Origin: Bacteroidia bacterium
GTDB lineage: Bacteria; Bacteroidota; Bacteroidia; Chitinophagales; Saprospiraceae
Direction: 5' to 3'
Assembly (NCBI GenBank): GCA_030426765.1
Contig: JAUHXV010000033.1
Coordinates: 1 to 35,468 of the forward strand
Length of the DNA: 35,468 bases
How positions within the stretch are numbered: the stretch's first letter is position 1; each line of letters opens with the position of its first letter. The notes under the pieces were generated by a model. That model saw only the letters and a program-made list of their open reading frames with translations. It was not told where the DNA came from and searched no databases. Made by a program: the position numbers and the translations under genes. Shown piece by piece: positions 15,270 to 23,394 of this stretch.

Positions 15270-16562
15270 TTGAATATAGCAATCCCCCATAGACACAACT
15301 GGCACCGAATGGCATTTACTATGTGCTTATTGTTGTTGCGTTTATTTGATGTACAAGCGCAGCACTCTCAGGATAGCTTCTCCCTGCAGACCTCTGAAAA
15401 AGACCTGGTGGATGTCATGCGGAATATGTTTAATGTCACCCCTTCTCCCATCATAAGTTTTAGCAAACCCAGTATTTCATTTTTGCCGGTGATCGGGTAC
15501 AACCCCAGTTTCGGAGGGATTATCGGATTTAATTCCATCATGGGCAAACAATTTGGCGACCCTAAAAACACCGATTATTCCGTATTCAACCTGATGTTTA
15601 CCTACTCCACCTCTGGTGTGATCACACTACAATCGCGACATAATATATTCCGCCCGGGTAATCAATGGAATTTTCAGGGAAACTGGCAGTTTTCATTTTA
15701 TGGTGTAGTGGATCACGGCTTGGGTACCGGAAATACGGATTTTTGCTATGTCAAAAATGATGATGACGATCTCCCGGCACATAAAAATGACAGCATCTTT
15801 CCGATCCGTTATAATTATCTCCGACTGTCAGAAAAAGCTTACTACAATCTGGGATCCGGCATCTACATTGGCGCAGGGATCAATGTAAACTTTTATGGTA
15901 AAATCCAGGACTTAAAATTAGAAGATTCACTGAGCACACCCCACCTCCGATACAGTCAAAAACACGACTTTGATCCGAAACGATATATCGTAAACGGTTT
16001 GCAGTTGGCATTTCAGTATAATACGCGAGACCACCCAATTCGCAGCTACTCAGGCATGTATTTTGACCTGGACATCCAGTTTAACCCAACCTGGTTAGGC
16101 AGTTCAAAAAATGCTTCCACGATCAGTTACGATTTTAGAAAGTTCTTCTCCCTCAGCAGGCGAAATCCTTCCCATGTACTGGGGTTCTGGCATTGGGCGA
16201 CGTATGAAATAAGTGGCCTACGCCCATATCTCAATCTCCCTTTTACGGGATCTGATACGTACAATCGTAGCGGACGAGGATATACAATCGGGTATTTCAG
16301 AGGACCTTCCTATGCATACTTTGAAACTGAATACAGGTACCCCATACTTCGCAACAAACTGATCAGCGGTGTCGTCTTTATGAATTTCCAGACCGCTGGA
16401 AATGATGAGGGCACAAAAGTATATCAGGCCTGGAATATTGGAGGTGGCGCGGGACTCCGCATTCTGTTTCAAAAGCGAAGTCGCTCCGCCTTGTGTATCG
16501 ATTTTTCAAGAGGCAACTGTGGTTCTCACGGTGTTTTCTTTGGGTTGAACGAAGTGTTTTAA
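15270..16562 (+). CDS. Omp85/BamA-like outer-membrane barrel without POTRA domains
   Basis: 430 residues. A basic N-terminus (HRHNWHR) and a hydrophobic stretch ending VQAQ form a signal peptide. The rest looks like the C-terminal barrel of the Omp85 superfamily (bacterial surface antigen, PF01103). It has strands ending in loops, the RGYTIGYFRGPSYAYFETEYRYPI segment that matches the conserved region of loop 6 and the following strand, and a C-terminal phenylalanine. No POTRA repeats fit in the short N-terminal part, unlike BamA or TamA. The frame opens at a TTG (15270); an ATG at 15309 would leave a shorter signal peptide. The last four bases overlap the convergent hydrolase gene. Confidence 0.7.
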   Translation: MNIAIPHRHNWHRMAFTMCLLLLRLFDVQAQHSQDSFSLQTSEKDLVDVMRNMFNVTPSPIISFSKPSISFLPVIGYNPSFGGIIGFNSIMGKQFGDPKNTDYSVFNLMFTYSTSGVITLQSRHNIFRPGNQWNFQGNWQFSFYGVVDHGLGTGNTDFCYVKNDDDDLPAHKNDSIFPIRYNYLRLSEKAYYNLGSGIYIGAGINVNFYGKIQDLKLEDSLSTPHLRYSQKHDFDPKRYIVNGLQLAFQYNTRDHPIRSYSGMYFDLDIQFNPTWLGSSKNASTISYDFRKFFSLSRRNPSHVLGFWHWATYEISGLRPYLNLPFTGSDTYNRSGRGYTIGYFRGPSYAYFETEYRYPILRNKLISGVVFMNFQTAGNDEGTKVYQAWNIGGGAGLRILFQKRSRSALCIDFSRGNCGSHGVFFGLNEVF

Positions 16563-17479
16563 TCCGGTCCGACTTTTTCTCCACAATCAATAAGTGCCAC
16601 AAGCTCCCGAATGATGGCGTTCTTTTTGGTCCAAGGGATAAAATGATTTTCTCCCGGAAAGGTCTTCAACAAAGTGGTATCCGAATTGCCGAGCATATCA
16701 ATCGCATAGGTCATATTGGCATACGGAACAATAATATCCTTATCTCCGTGGATGACGGATACCGGCATCGTGAGTCGATCCCAGTCATCTTCGAGCATCA
16801 GGAGACCGTGACGCAACGGCATCTGCTCTTCATTGCTGACTCGAAGAGACACAGGTAGCAGATCGCGAAACAAAGGCACATCCAGCCACTTGCGCCACGA
16901 TTCAGATTCCGGCTCATGATTTGGACTGATCGAACCGGCAATCAAGGACAACCCGCGAACACGGTCAGGGTGTTGCACTGCTGTCTGCAATACTACAGCA
17001 CCTCCATAACTGTGTCCGGCGAGATAATACCCGTCATAACCGAGCTGCACCATCAGATCATAAAGGATTGATCCCTGGCGCGAAAGCAAAGGCTCCGAGA
17101 CTCCGAAATCAGAATTTCCATACCCCGGTCTGTCAAACGTAATCAGATCGACACGACGCAACAGCGCAGAATCCACCATGAATTCGAGGAAAGCATCGAT
17201 CGACCCCGGCGAACCATGCACCAGAATCATAGCGTGATTTTTGCGTTCACCCTGACTTGTTTTCAGGTACACTATATCCCTTCCATACGCCGTCAGGGTA
17301 TCGATTTTCATATCCACATGATACGGCAGGATATACGATTTAATCTCCCGATCACTCTTTCTCATTTTAAATAAACCGGCATATCGCACAGTAGCCAATG
17401 TAGCCAAAGGCAGAAGGATGACGAGCAACGCGATACGCACAGCCCATCGACGCAGCTTGTCCTTTCTACGCAGGCTCAT
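16559..17479 (-). CDS. Membrane-anchored alpha/beta hydrolase
   Basis: 306 residues with an N-terminal hydrophobic helix (about 13-30) after a strongly basic start, then an alpha/beta-hydrolase fold: oxyanion region VHGSPGS (87-93), nucleophile elbow GHSYGG (Ser157), acid in VIHGDKDIIVP (near 248) and His in GENHF (near 280). It probably hydrolyses an ester, lipid or lactone; the substrate is unknown. The start overlaps the end of the acyltransferase gene by 14 bases, so the two form an operon, possibly for phospholipid turnover (inference). The stop overlaps the convergent barrel gene by four bases, leaving no terminator space. Confidence 0.85.
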   Translation of the reverse strand: MSLRRKDKLRRWAVRIALLVILLPLATLATVRYAGLFKMRKSDREIKSYILPYHVDMKIDTLTAYGRDIVYLKTSQGERKNHAMILVHGSPGSIDAFLEFMVDSALLRRVDLITFDRPGYGNSDFGVSEPLLSRQGSILYDLMVQLGYDGYYLAGHSYGGAVVLQTAVQHPDRVRGLSLIAGSISPNHEPESESWRKWLDVPLFRDLLPVSLRVSNEEQMPLRHGLLMLEDDWDRLTMPVSVIHGDKDIIVPYANMTYAIDMLGNSDTTLLKTFPGENHFIPWTKKNAIIRELVALIDCGEKVGPD

Positions 17480-18206
17480 GTACTACGGGATTAGATATAA
17501 ATCGAGACTGATATTGATCAATCCATGCTTTCGCTCTTTCGCAGGTGTCCTCACCTGTCAATAATGGCCCGAAGGCAATATGGCCTTGCACTGATTTTTT
17601 CTGAGAGAGCGAAATAAAATGAGACAAAAACTGGTCATCACCAATATAGGCAACCGAAGGATCTTCATAAAACAAAGCAACTGGTTGCACGGGAATATCA
17701 GCAGCCTCAGCAGCTTCAAAAGTTCGGGGCCGAAAGGGCAAGGTCAACGGACCCTCCGAGGTAGTGCCCTCCGGAAACACCAGGATAGATTCATTGCGCA
17801 TCAAAGCTTCACGTACAGCCTGTGCCGCAGAACTCCGGCTGTCTTTATGTTCGCGTTTAACAAAAATCGTCCCGGTGATACTGGCACTATACCCCACTAA
17901 CGGCCAGTTTGCAATTTCTGCTTTGGCAACAATTTTTGCATCTACGTACATCAGGATACCGATCGGATCGATATAGCTAATGTGATTCGCGACATACAAA
18001 CACGGACCGGAATAAGGTTCGCCTTCCATAGTCATTTGGAGTCCCAGTCGTCGTGGAACTTTTTGCAACCAGCGCCTCCGAAAACGAAGTCCGGCCACCT
18101 CCTTTGGCTTTCCCATCACAATCCGCAGAAAAAAGCCAACGATCCCGAAAAACGTGGACAAAGCAAAATCGAATAACCGCCAAATGGAACGTAATCTCCC
18201 TCTCAT
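17466..18206 (-). CDS. 1-acyl-sn-glycerol-3-phosphate acyltransferase (PlsC family)
   Basis: 246 residues. The acyltransferase HX4D motif is present as NHISYID (His75, Asp80), followed by a second block with FVKREHKDSR (about 116-125) and the third block FPEGTTS (near 146). An N-terminal hydrophobic segment (about 13-30) associates it with the inner membrane. The enzyme would put an acyl chain on lysophosphatidate to make phosphatidate, though some family members acylate other lysolipids. It is first of a two-gene operon with the hydrolase. Confidence 0.88.
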   Translation of the reverse strand: MRGRLRSIWRLFDFALSTFFGIVGFFLRIVMGKPKEVAGLRFRRRWLQKVPRRLGLQMTMEGEPYSGPCLYVANHISYIDPIGILMYVDAKIVAKAEIANWPLVGYSASITGTIFVKREHKDSRSSAAQAVREALMRNESILVFPEGTTSEGPLTLPFRPRTFEAAEAADIPVQPVALFYEDPSVAYIGDDQFLSHFISLSQKKSVQGHIAFGPLLTGEDTCERAKAWIDQYQSRFISNPVVHEPA

Positions 18207-18210
18207 GGGG

Positions 18211-18217
18211 CAAAGTA
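18211..18217 (-). promoter_or_regulatory. Possible -7 box for the acyltransferase gene
   Basis: TACTTTG on the minus strand (one T short of TAnnTTTG) ends four bases before the ATG at 18206, another very close box. Confidence 0.3.
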
Positions 18218-18220
18218 AAC

Positions 18221-18576
18221 AGTTGTGTTCGGAAACAAAAAACAGGGAATAAAAAATCGGAAAGCGATATTTTTTTCATTGTTGAAAATTAAATCTCTTC
18301 TCACCCACCGCATGAGTCAGTATATACCCTTAATTCTACCCTCATTTCGCTCATGGAAAACACGGTATCGAACATCTCTACAGTAGTTGAAAACCATGAT
18401 TTTTACATCGTATATCGCTGATTTTCTGTTACTTATAAATGTGCTCTGGAAAAACAATACCTAAACAACCACATGCGCCGTTTCTTTGTTGTACGATTGA
18501 AAACACACTATGAGACACCCATTTTTTAATGTGCTTTTAATCATAAAAACAATTCAAATGGATGCGTAAGGACCTT
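18221..18576. other. AT-rich gap with no recognised gene
   Basis: The 412 bp between the acyltransferase and coiled-coil genes are AT-rich. Apart from promoter-like boxes at both ends (18211-18217 minus and 18577-18584 plus, TACTTTTT, 34 bases before the ATG at 18619), no open frame, tRNA or repeat seen elsewhere in the window is visible. Confidence 0.5.
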
Positions 18577-18618
18577 TACTTTTTTTTTAAACAATCCTTT
18601 CACTAAAACACTTTAACC

Positions 18619-19581
18619 ATGTCTGAATTACAAAATCCTTCCGAACACCCAACTACTCAGCGATGGAAAATAGCGGCCGGAATTCTGGGCGTCCTGTTTC
18701 TCCTCGCCCTCGTCCTTGGTACAACTTATTTTTCAAAATACAAATCTTCACAAAACAAAGCGGTTTCTCTGGGCGAGCAACTCGACAGCACACGTGCTGA
18801 GTTGCAAACTGAGCTTGCAACCCTCAACGACTCCTATAAATACCAGATCGATCTCAACGATACGCTTTCCAGCGAACTTGAGGTTAAAATTGCAGAAGTC
18901 AACGATCTTCAGGAGCGAATCGCGAAAGCCAGAAAAGCACTGAGCCGCAGTGAAGCCAATAATGCCGAAATCAAAGGTCGCCTCGCACAGATGGAGGAAC
19001 TGAAAACAGCTCTCGAGCAGGACATCCTGGGACTGAAAGCTGAAAACCAGTCGCTGGCCCAGAGCAATATGGACCTGAATACAGAACTTGCGACCACTAA
19101 AGATGTCGTGACTACCCTGAACGCGAAAGTCATGTCTTTGACCTCCGCAAACGGAAAGCTCACTGGTCGCCTTGCAGCACTGGCACCAGCCGGTTTCCGC
19201 GCGGACAACTTTACTGTAACTTCTGCGAATAAGCGTGATAAGTTCACCACCAAAGGCAATAAGATCGATGAGATCACGGTCACATTTGACCTCAACAATA
19301 TTCCTGCGGAATTCCAGGGAGAGCGCGCTTTATACCTGGTGCTGTCAGAATTCAACGGCAACCCAGTGGAGTCTGTTCCCGGAAAAGACGTAAGTCTGAA
19401 ATTCGGTAACGAACCGGTCAACCTTCGCGCTGCAGCCATTGAAAAAACACAACTCAAAGGTCGTCAGTCAGTTTCAATGTCCTTCGAGCCATCCGACAAT
19501 CTGGATCCCGGCACATACAATGTAATGGTCTATGCCGACAGCGGCTACCTGGGAAGCACAGGCTTTCTGGTAAGCAAATAA
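18619..19581 (+). CDS. Inner-membrane-anchored coiled-coil protein
   Basis: 320 residues: a short cytoplasmic start, one transmembrane helix (about 18-38, AAGILGVLFLLALVLGTTYF), a long periplasmic coiled coil (about 45-185, heptads rich in Leu, Glu, Lys and Ala), and a C-terminal strand-rich domain (about 190-320) with DEITVTFDLNNIPAEFQG and GTYNVMVYADSGYLG. No named family is recognised. Topology suggests a periplasmic spacer or scaffold. It is followed by a strong terminator and has its own upstream gap, so it is probably monocistronic. Confidence 0.7.
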   Translation: MSELQNPSEHPTTQRWKIAAGILGVLFLLALVLGTTYFSKYKSSQNKAVSLGEQLDSTRAELQTELATLNDSYKYQIDLNDTLSSELEVKIAEVNDLQERIAKARKALSRSEANNAEIKGRLAQMEELKTALEQDILGLKAENQSLAQSNMDLNTELATTKDVVTTLNAKVMSLTSANGKLTGRLAALAPAGFRADNFTVTSANKRDKFTTKGNKIDEITVTFDLNNIPAEFQGERALYLVLSEFNGNPVESVPGKDVSLKFGNEPVNLRAAAIEKTQLKGRQSVSMSFEPSDNLDPGTYNVMVYADSGYLGSTGFLVSK

Positions 19582-19620
19582 TACAACAGGGAGATTCTTT
19601 TCGTATATAAACCTTATCCT

Positions 19621-19652
19621 GAAGCCGGCCTTCCCAGCCGGCTTCTTTTTTT
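19621..19652 (+). terminator. Rho-independent terminator after the coiled-coil gene
   Basis: A 9-bp GC-rich stem GAAGCCGGC/GCCGGCTTC with a 7-base loop runs into a T tract. Confidence 0.92.
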
Positions 19653-19698
19653 ATAAAAGCCTGAACGGAAAGAAAGAATGCAACGCTTATGAAATTGG

Positions 19699-20190
19699 TT
19701 ACAACAGGAAGCGATCAATAAACTCCCGCACACAACCGTGTCCCCCATTGCGCTGGAGCACGACATCCACTACTTTGATGAGAGAAAAATGCGCATCATG
19801 CGGACAAGCTGAAAAGCCAACCTTTTCAAGCAAGGGAATATCGTTGACATCATCACCAATGTATGCGACTTGTTCGAGCGTCAGCTGCATTTCTTCCAGC
19901 CATCGATTAAGCACTTCAAGTTTGGGTTCTTTCCCCACATAGACATGTTTGATACCCAGCATTGTAGCTCGTGCTTCCAGGATTGTGGCAGAAGTACCAT
20001 GACTCAGAAAAGCCACAGCAATGCCTTTTTCGTGCAATAGCGTGATGCCCATGCCATCCCGCACATTAAACTTTTTGGATTGGACACCCTGACCATCGAT
20101 GTATACGCCACCATCGGTGAGTGTTCCATCTACATCAAGCACCAGCAACTTAATTAATGCGCCTTTTTCTTTGGTAACATTTTCACTCAT
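19699..20190 (-). CDS. kdsC: 3-deoxy-D-manno-octulosonate 8-phosphate phosphatase KdsC
   Basis: 163 residues of the HAD superfamily, cap-less KdsC type. Motif I is VLDVDGTLTDGG (Asp19 nucleophile, Asp21), followed by FNVRDGMGI; the last motif is YIGDDVNDIPL (Asp113/114); the C-terminal tail is GGHGCVREF, like the glycine-rich tail of KdsC. It removes the phosphate from Kdo-8-phosphate in the LPS core sugar pathway. In place of the usual S/T-G-R loop it reads LSHGTSATI (62-70), so the loop arginine is absent. It overlaps the end of kdsA by four bases (ATGA), and the operon context supports the call. Confidence 0.88.
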   Translation of the reverse strand: MSENVTKEKGALIKLLVLDVDGTLTDGGVYIDGQGVQSKKFNVRDGMGITLLHEKGIAVAFLSHGTSATILEARATMLGIKHVYVGKEPKLEVLNRWLEEMQLTLEQVAYIGDDVNDIPLLEKVGFSACPHDAHFSLIKVVDVVLQRNGGHGCVREFIDRFLL

Positions 20191-20966
20191 GATTGAAGTG
20201 CTTTGCGAACCTTGACAACTTTCTCAAGGATTCCTTTGAGTAGGTCGAGCTGGAGCATGGTGGAGGCATCGCTCATGGCATTGGCCGGATCCGGGTGCGC
20301 TTCGATAAACAACCCATCTGCTCCTGTCGCCGCGGCAACTAATGCAATGGTTTCAATATACTCCGGATTGCCGCCACTGACTCCGGTCATTTGATTGGGC
20401 ACCTGAGTGGAATGCGTGCAGTCCATCACTACAGGCACACCGTGTTTTTTTAATCGGGGTACGACTGTCGCATCGACGATCAGGTCTTCGTAGCCAAATG
20501 AAAATCCACGTTCACACACCCACACATTCTGATTGCCTGTGGACTGCACCTTTTCGATCGGGTACTTCATCGCTTCCGGACTGACAAACTGCCCTTTCTT
20601 AATATTGACTGCCTTGCCGGTTTCTCCTGCGGCCAGAAGCAAGGATGTCTGCCGACAGAGAAAAGCAGGAATCTGCAGTACATCCACATATTGAGCAGCC
20701 AGCGTAACATCCTGTGTTTCGTGGACATCGGTCAGTGTCCGAACACCGAACTCCTTTCCGATACTCTGGATGATTTCAAGCGCTTCTTTATCACCGATTC
20801 CAGTAAAACTGTCAATCCGGGTTCTGTTGGCCTTGCGGAAACTTGCTTTGAAGATATATTCAATCCCCAGGTCATCGCAGATCGGTTTGATCGTCTTTGC
20901 GATTTGGTAGGGCGTGGTTTCATTCTCCACAATGCAGGGACCTGATATGAGAAACAATTTATTCAT
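20187..20966 (-). CDS. kdsA: Kdo-8-phosphate synthase KdsA, metal-dependent type
   Basis: 259 residues from the ATG at 20966. It condenses arabinose-5-phosphate with PEP to give Kdo-8-phosphate. The N-terminal motif is LISGPCIVEN: Cys11 is the metal ligand of class II (metal-dependent) enzymes such as that of Aquifex, where E. coli has Asn. Further motifs are FKASFRKANRTR, TDVHE, QIPAFLCRQTSLL, MDCTHSTQ and FIEAHPDPANAMSD. The frame is open further upstream, but the extra residues lie inside kdsD and resemble nothing. It overlaps kdsD by eight bases and kdsC by four. Confidence 0.95.
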   Translation of the reverse strand: MNKLFLISGPCIVENETTPYQIAKTIKPICDDLGIEYIFKASFRKANRTRIDSFTGIGDKEALEIIQSIGKEFGVRTLTDVHETQDVTLAAQYVDVLQIPAFLCRQTSLLLAAGETGKAVNIKKGQFVSPEAMKYPIEKVQSTGNQNVWVCERGFSFGYEDLIVDATVVPRLKKHGVPVVMDCTHSTQVPNQMTGVSGGNPEYIETIALVAAATGADGLFIEAHPDPANAMSDASTMLQLDLLKGILEKVVKVRKALQS

Positions 20967-21567
20967 CCGATTTACTCTTTTGGCCGAGATATCCGCTGTG
21001 GTGTCGCATAGCATAGGCCTGTTTTGTAAAACCAATCTTCTTCATCAGGGATACTACGATGATATCGCCTAATACCGTCATCACCGTTGTGCTTGTCGTG
21101 GGTGTCAACCCGAGAGGGCAAACCTCTTTTGGGTATCCGGTACTGAGACAGATGTCGACCATCGTACCTAATTCATGTTCGGGATGCCCGGTAAGGCCGA
21201 CGGATTTAATATCCGGAAAAAGACGTCGGGCTAAGGGCAGCAGTTCAAGAATCTCTCTGGTCTTTCCGGAGTTGGAGAGCAAAAATAGGATATCGTGTTT
21301 TTGAATAATCCCCAGGTCACCATGTTGCGCTTCCGTGGGGTGCAGAAAAACAGCCGGCGTGCCGGTTGATGCTAAGGTGGTGGCGATATTATGGCCTATC
21401 TGGCCGGCTTTGCCGAGCCCGGATACCACCACTTTCCCTCCATGCTGGTGGACCTCCTGGTAGATCAGCTCAATGGCCTCCACGATCGTCGAATCCACAG
21501 GTATATTCTGTATCCCTTTGATTTCCCGGGCGATGACATCCTGAATATCTGCAATCTTTTGCTCCAT
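20959..21567 (-). CDS. kdsD: Arabinose-5-phosphate isomerase, SIS-domain-only KdsD
   Basis: 202 residues from the ATG at 21567, which has a consensus -7 box seven bases upstream. A single SIS sugar-isomerase domain shows VVVSGLGKAGQIG, the catalytic-region HPTEAQHGDLG, LLSNSGKTREI and SVGLTGHPEHELG. It would make arabinose-5-phosphate from ribulose-5-phosphate, the first committed step to Kdo. E. coli KdsD has about 328 residues with two CBS domains after the SIS domain; these are missing here, and the gene ends cleanly into kdsA. This makes a kdsD-kdsA-kdsC operon. kdsB is not in the window. Confidence 0.88.
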   Translation of the reverse strand: MEQKIADIQDVIAREIKGIQNIPVDSTIVEAIELIYQEVHQHGGKVVVSGLGKAGQIGHNIATTLASTGTPAVFLHPTEAQHGDLGIIQKHDILFLLSNSGKTREILELLPLARRLFPDIKSVGLTGHPEHELGTMVDICLSTGYPKEVCPLGLTPTTSTTVMTVLGDIIVVSLMKKIGFTKQAYAMRHHSGYLGQKSKSDE

Positions 21568-21574
21568 AGGACTG

Positions 21575-21582
21575 CAAAAATA
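21575..21582 (-). promoter_or_regulatory. Probable -7 box for the Kdo operon
   Basis: TATTTTTG on the minus strand matches TAnnTTTG fully and ends seven bases before the kdsD ATG at 21567. It lies inside the longer open frame that starts at 21621 and so argues against that start. Confidence 0.5.
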
Positions 21583-21707
21583 GGTTTTCCAAGCGTCATG
21601 CGTCAGGATTTCATCCGGCAAAGTGGGCTTTTGACCCGGCTTTCGAGTAGTTTGCTTTTAGTACTTTGGGGGTCAATCTTCCGCACTAAAACAGTAAAAA
21701 ACAACAG

Positions 21708-23054
21708 ATGAGTAATTCCAGACGTCGATTTTTACAAAAAACATCCCTGGCTACAGCCGGATTGGGTCTCGCTTCGAACCTTTTTTCAAAACCATTTCGA
21801 CAACCAAAACCTGTCAAAGGAAAACTGAATATCGGTATCATCGGAAGCGGACTTCGCGGGCAGTCACATATCGATCTGATTCTGGCGCGGAAAGATTGTC
21901 GGGTGACCTGCATTGCTGAACCGGATCAGGTGATGCTCGGAATGACACGAAAGATCTTCGACAAGCACAACGAAAAGTGGCCCACGATTTATGACCTTGG
22001 CGACCACGATTACGTCGAACTGCTCAACAAAGAAAAGATCGATGCGGTCATCATCTCTACGCCCTGGAAATGGCATGTCCCGATGGCCGTCGCCGCGATG
22101 AAAGCGGGTGTCTATACCGGATTGGAAGTGAGTGGCGCGATTTCGATTGACGAATGTTGGGAGCTGGTCTATACGCATGAACAAACAGGAACTCCCTTAT
22201 ACTTTTTGGAAAATGTTTGTTTCCGCCGCGATGTGATGGCTGTGCTGAATATGGTGAGGAAAAACATGTTTGGCGAACTCATCCATCTGGAATGTGGCTA
22301 CCAGCACGATCTGCGCGGAGTAAAATTTAACGATGGTGTCACGCCATACAATTCAGGTGTGGAATTTGGCGAAAAAGGATTCAGCGAAGCGAAATGGCGC
22401 ACCTGGCATAGCGTCTATCGCAATGGCGATTTGTATCCAACGCACGGGATCGGACCGGTAGCCCAGTGGATCAATCTGAATCGTGGAAATCGCATGGAGA
22501 CGATTGTGTCCATGGCAAGCAAAGTACGTGGGCTGCATGATTATGTTGTCAATCATCCGAAAGGCGGAAAAAATCACCCGAATGCTTTTGTTGAATTTTC
22601 TTTAGGAGACAAGGTGACCTCCATCATTAAATGCGCAAAGGGAGAAACGATCGTTTTGCATCACGACACCAATCTTCCCCGCCCCTACTCGCTTGGATTC
22701 AGAGTGCAGGGTACTAAAGGACTTTGGATGGATGTCAACAAAAGTCTGCACATCGAAGGCATCAGTCCCGGCCATAGCTGGGAAGATGCACAACCCTACC
22801 TCGATGAGTATGATCATGAAGTTTGGAAGACGCATGAACAAGATGCGGAAGGAGCAGGCCATGGAGGCATGGATTGGTTTCTGATGGATAGTTTTATCAA
22901 ATGTCGATTGGAAGATAAACCTCCTTTATTTGATGTCTATGACGCCGCTTCGTGGATGGCGATTACTCCGCTCTCAGAAGCTTCTATCGAATCCGGCGGC
23001 GCACCACAGTCATTCCCTGATTTTACAAATGGGGAGTGGAGGAACAGGAGATGA
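21708..23054 (+). CDS. Tat-exported Gfo/Idh/MocA-fold protein, GH109-like
   Basis: 448 residues. The N-terminus SRRRFLQKTSLATAGLGLAS is a twin-arginine signal, so the protein is exported folded, with its cofactor bound. A Rossmann domain follows (KLNIGIIGSGLRGQSH, near 38-53; IISTPWKWH near 120; GLEVSGAIS). The second half carries YPTHGIGPVAQW (near 243-254) and AEGAGHGGMDW, both characteristic of GH109 proteins. GH109 enzymes such as the Elizabethkingia alpha-N-acetylgalactosaminidase cleave GalNAc by a redox mechanism with tightly bound NAD+. The exact sugar is not certain. It is divergent from the Kdo operon. Confidence 0.85.
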   Translation: MSNSRRRFLQKTSLATAGLGLASNLFSKPFRQPKPVKGKLNIGIIGSGLRGQSHIDLILARKDCRVTCIAEPDQVMLGMTRKIFDKHNEKWPTIYDLGDHDYVELLNKEKIDAVIISTPWKWHVPMAVAAMKAGVYTGLEVSGAISIDECWELVYTHEQTGTPLYFLENVCFRRDVMAVLNMVRKNMFGELIHLECGYQHDLRGVKFNDGVTPYNSGVEFGEKGFSEAKWRTWHSVYRNGDLYPTHGIGPVAQWINLNRGNRMETIVSMASKVRGLHDYVVNHPKGGKNHPNAFVEFSLGDKVTSIIKCAKGETIVLHHDTNLPRPYSLGFRVQGTKGLWMDVNKSLHIEGISPGHSWEDAQPYLDEYDHEVWKTHEQDAEGAGHGGMDWFLMDSFIKCRLEDKPPLFDVYDAASWMAITPLSEASIESGGAPQSFPDFTNGEWRNRR

Positions 23055-23090
23055 GGCAGGGAGTGATTGGGTGATGGAGTGATTTTGTGA

Positions 23091-23390
23091 TAATCTCCTT
23101 CGCTGAAGCTACGACGGCTGAAAGGCTGAAGGGCTGAAGAGCAAAGGGCGGAAAGGTACTTTTTTATAGGAAGGCGGTGGATTAATAATTAAACCATCCC
23201 GCTCATGTATTTTATGTTGAGAACTAAAAAGCCCTGAAGGGGCGTTCCGATCGATCGGGATAGCGATGGGGTTTAGCCCCAAGCTACAAGTGATGATCTC
23301 ATTCCTAAAGCCAGGGAGATTAACGTTTAGGCTACGCTCTTTGCTCTTCGCCCTAAGCCCTTCGCCCTCCGCTCTCCGCCCTACGCCCTC
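23091..23390. repeat. Low-complexity and hairpin-rich gap
   Basis: The 340-bp gap after the GH109-like gene contains GCTGAAAGGCTGAAGGGCTGAA-like purine repeats (about 23116-23140); the inverted pair GAAGAGCAAAG (23136-23146) and CTTTGCTCTTC (23339-23349); another pair TAATCTCC (23091-23098) and GGAGATTA (23315-23322); a GCCC-TGAA-GGGGC hairpin and GGGGTTTAGCCCC near 23231-23280; and degenerate pyrimidine-rich CGCCCTNNGC units (23347-23395). No coding sequence is seen. Confidence 0.6.
23246..23261. repeat. Tiny palindrome, variant
   Basis: TCCGATCGATCGGGAT resembles the TCCCG…CGGGAT palindromes at 10481, 10521 and 10806, with one C missing from the left arm. Confidence 0.55.
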
Positions 23391-23394
23391 CGCC

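Noticed and set aside
21567..21621. Upstream start for kdsD (and similarly 20966-21035 for kdsA, 24792-24837 for the MATE gene)
   Set aside because: The extra residues have no family match; for kdsD and MATE a consensus -7 box lies within them, and for kdsA they lie within kdsD.
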